Source: Rhodospirillales bacterium
GTDB taxonomy: Bacteria; Pseudomonadota; Alphaproteobacteria; Acetobacterales; Acetobacteraceae
Length of the DNA stretch: 6,501 nucleotides
Assembly: GCA_018971905.1 (NCBI GenBank)
Contig: JAGWZS010000104.1
Location: 1 to 6,501 of the forward strand
Reading direction: 5' to 3'
Part shown: positions 5,360 to 6,501 of the stretch, one piece after another
Position numbering within the stretch: position 1 is the stretch's first letter
How the letters are laid out: every line of letters starts with the position of its first letter
Notes under the pieces: generated by a model
The model's database searches: none
What the model saw: only the letters and a program-made list of their open reading frames with translations
Told to the model about the DNA's origin: nothing
Made by a program: the position numbers and the translations under genes

Positions 5360-5514
5360 CCTTACTACCCCCGCTTGTGCTGTATAATGGAGCACTGTTC
5401 CATGCCGGGTCCATCCGAAAGTTCTATATCTACCAGCTTGGCCGAAATATTTGGTCAATATTCGGCCATTTTATCCTCTTCGATGGCCGGTATGTATTCA
5501 GGCCAGCAGAATCT
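5360..5514 (-). promoter_or_regulatory. Intergenic region between cobT and the interrupted gene, candidate -10
   Basis: This 155-bp AT-rich gap contains the 5439-5468 hairpin and a TATACA on the - strand at 5386-5381, about 22 bases ahead of the TTG start at 5359. I could not find a convincing -35 at the right spacing, so the promoter call is weak. A GGGGG ribosome-binding-like run sits at 5372-5368. No further gene is supported in the gap. Confidence 0.25.
5439..5474 (+). terminator. Twelve-base-pair imperfect hairpin followed by TTTT (terminator-like, + strand)
   Basis: The left arm 5439-5451 (TGGCCGAAATATT) and right arm 5457-5468 (AATATTCGGCCA) form 12 pairs with one bulged A and a 5-base loop. 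On the + strand TTTTAT follows at once, the shape of an intrinsic terminator. The flanking genes both run on the - strand, where the stem is not followed by a T run, so its direction is unexpected. It lies 46 bp beyond the cobT stop and about 80 bp ahead of the interrupted exported-protein gene. It may stop antisense transcription into cobT, weakly end the cobT mRNA, or be an inverted-repeat operator. Confidence 0.45.
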
Positions 5515-6501
5515 CTAAGCCACCAGCGTCGCCTGGCGGCTGGCATAGCGAGCCCATGCCTCGGCGGCGTCTTCGTCGAAGAGTTCGGTGAGCTTGCGCA
5601 TCATCGTGCCGCCCAGCTCCTCGGCGTCCACAATTGTCACGGCACGGCGGTAATAGCGCGTCACGTCGTGCCCGATGCCGATCGCCACCAGCTCCACCGC
5701 GTCCCGCGCCTCGATCTCCCTGATCACATCGCGCAGATGCCGCTCCAGATAATTGCCAGGATTGACCGAGAGGGTTGAATCATCAACCGGTGCGCCGTCT
5801 GAGATCACCATCAGAATTCGCCGGTGCTCGGGCCGCGCCAGCAGGCGACGATAAGCCCAGAGCAGCGACTCACCGTCGATATTCTCCTTCAACAATCCTT
5901 CTCGCAGCATCAGCCCAAGGTTCTTACGCGCCCGGCGCCAGGGGGTATCAGCGGCTTTGTAGATAATGTGGCGCAAATCGTTCAGCCGGCCCGGATTTTC
6001 CGGTTTGCCCGCCTGTATCCAGGCTTCGCGGCTTTGCCCGCCTTTCCAGGCGCGGGTGGTAAAGCCCAGAACCTCCACCTTAACGGCGCAGCGTTCCAGT
6101 GTGCGGGCCAGAATATCCGCGCACATTGCCGCCACGGTAATAGGGCGGCCGCGCATGGAGCCGGAATTATCGATGAGCAGCGTGACGACGGTATCGCGGA
6201 AATCCGTGTCGCGTTCGCGCTTATAGGTAAGGGCCAGCAGCGGGTCGGCGATAACGCGCGAGAGCCGGGCCGGGTCCAGCATCCCCTCTTCCAGGTCGAA
6301 CTCCCAGGCGCGGGTTTGCTGCGCCAGCAGGCGGCGTTGTAGCCGGTTGGCGAGCTTGGAGACCAGAGCCTGCAAATGCTGCAATTGCTGGTCCAGCTGC
6401 AGGCGCAGCCGGCCCAGCTCATCCGGGTCGCACAGGGCTTCGGCGTCCACCGCTTCGTCGAAGGCGCGGGTGAAGGCGCGGTAGCCGGTTTTTTCGTCTC
6501 C
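5515..6501 (-). CDS. cobT: Aerobic cobaltochelatase subunit CobT, C-terminal part, partial
   Basis: The visible 328 residues are the C-terminal half of a protein of about 600-650 residues; the frame runs open through the window's right edge. The first visible residues, [20 protein letters not shown], followed by EALCDPDEL, match the conserved centre of CobT. A helical stretch comes next (about 30-65). Then comes a von Willebrand A domain with the MIDAS signature DNSGSMRG (D111, S113, S115 of the fragment), [10 protein letters not shown], and [10 protein letters not shown] supplying a further metal ligand. CobT and the AAA+ subunit CobS form the ATPase part of CobNST, which inserts Co2+ into hydrogenobyrinic acid a,c-diamide in oxygen-dependent cobalamin synthesis in the cytoplasm. 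A GTG at 6450 is internal and should not be taken as the start. cobS would be expected upstream on the - strand, outside the window. GC-rich composition returns at this gene, so the block on its 3' side is the foreign-looking part. Confidence 0.95.
   Translation of the reverse strand, partial: GDEKTGYRAFTRAFDEAVDAEALCDPDELGRLRLQLDQQLQHLQALVSKLANRLQRRLLAQQTRAWEFDLEEGMLDPARLSRVIADPLLALTYKRERDTDFRDTVVTLLIDNSGSMRGRPITVAAMCADILARTLERCAVKVEVLGFTTRAWKGGQSREAWIQAGKPENPGRLNDLRHIIYKAADTPWRRARKNLGLMLREGLLKENIDGESLLWAYRRLLARPEHRRILMVISDGAPVDDSTLSVNPGNYLERHLRDVIREIEARDAVELVAIGIGHDVTRYYRRAVTIVDAEELGGTMMRKLTELFDEDAAEAWARYASRQATLVA

Noticed and set aside
5350..5778. 142-residue + strand frame across the cobT 3' end
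   Set aside because: Half of it is antisense to conserved CobT residues; it shows no motif and would run through the + strand hairpin.
6448..6450. GTG at 6450 as the cobT start
   Set aside because: The 17 codons upstream to the window edge are open and match conserved CobT sequence, so the gene is truncated by the window and not short.

Overview
The window looks like chromosomal DNA from a GC-rich alphaproteobacterium, possibly an acetic-acid-bacterium relative (Acetobacteraceae). Pointers are the high-GC coding bias outside the middle block, a CobT-type aerobic cobaltochelatase subunit, a Zur close to the proteobacterial type, and several starts without a Shine-Dalgarno sequence. The family-level placement is inference only.

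Left part (1-3237), a metal homeostasis block, most likely zinc. Two ABC-3 family membrane permeases sit in tandem on the + strand. Only the last 62 residues of the first are present. The second (187-957) is complete, and the pair overlaps through ATGA. A Zur-type zinc-responsive repressor (902-1417, - strand) converges on the second permease, and the two genes overlap by 56 bp at their 3' ends. A divergent intergenic region of about 170 bp separates zur from a cation diffusion facilitator (CDF) exporter (1592-2491, +). The exporter overlaps a TonB-like energy transducer (2488-3237, +) through GTGA. Import, regulation, export and outer-membrane energisation for a metal are therefore packed together.

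Middle part. A small CsaA-type tRNA-binding-domain protein (3278-3649, +) follows, with a promoter-like sequence placed so that its mRNA would be leaderless. Next comes a compositionally distinct, AT-richer block (about 3650-5510). It carries one long - strand reading frame for an exported, beta-propeller-like protein of unknown function. The frame is interrupted by a single in-frame TAA, giving a 213-codon front part and a 322-codon rear part in the same frame. It is best read as a pseudogene, or possibly a readthrough gene. Hairpin-forming sequences sit at both edges of the block.

Right part (5515-6501, -) is the C-terminal 328 residues of CobT, including the VWA/MIDAS domain. The gene continues beyond the window. 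No tRNA, rRNA, CRISPR array, transposase or integrase was seen. I found no clearly new biological system. The most unusual items are the interrupted exported protein in the low-GC block, the export/TonB coupling, and the exporter's altered transmembrane metal-site signature.
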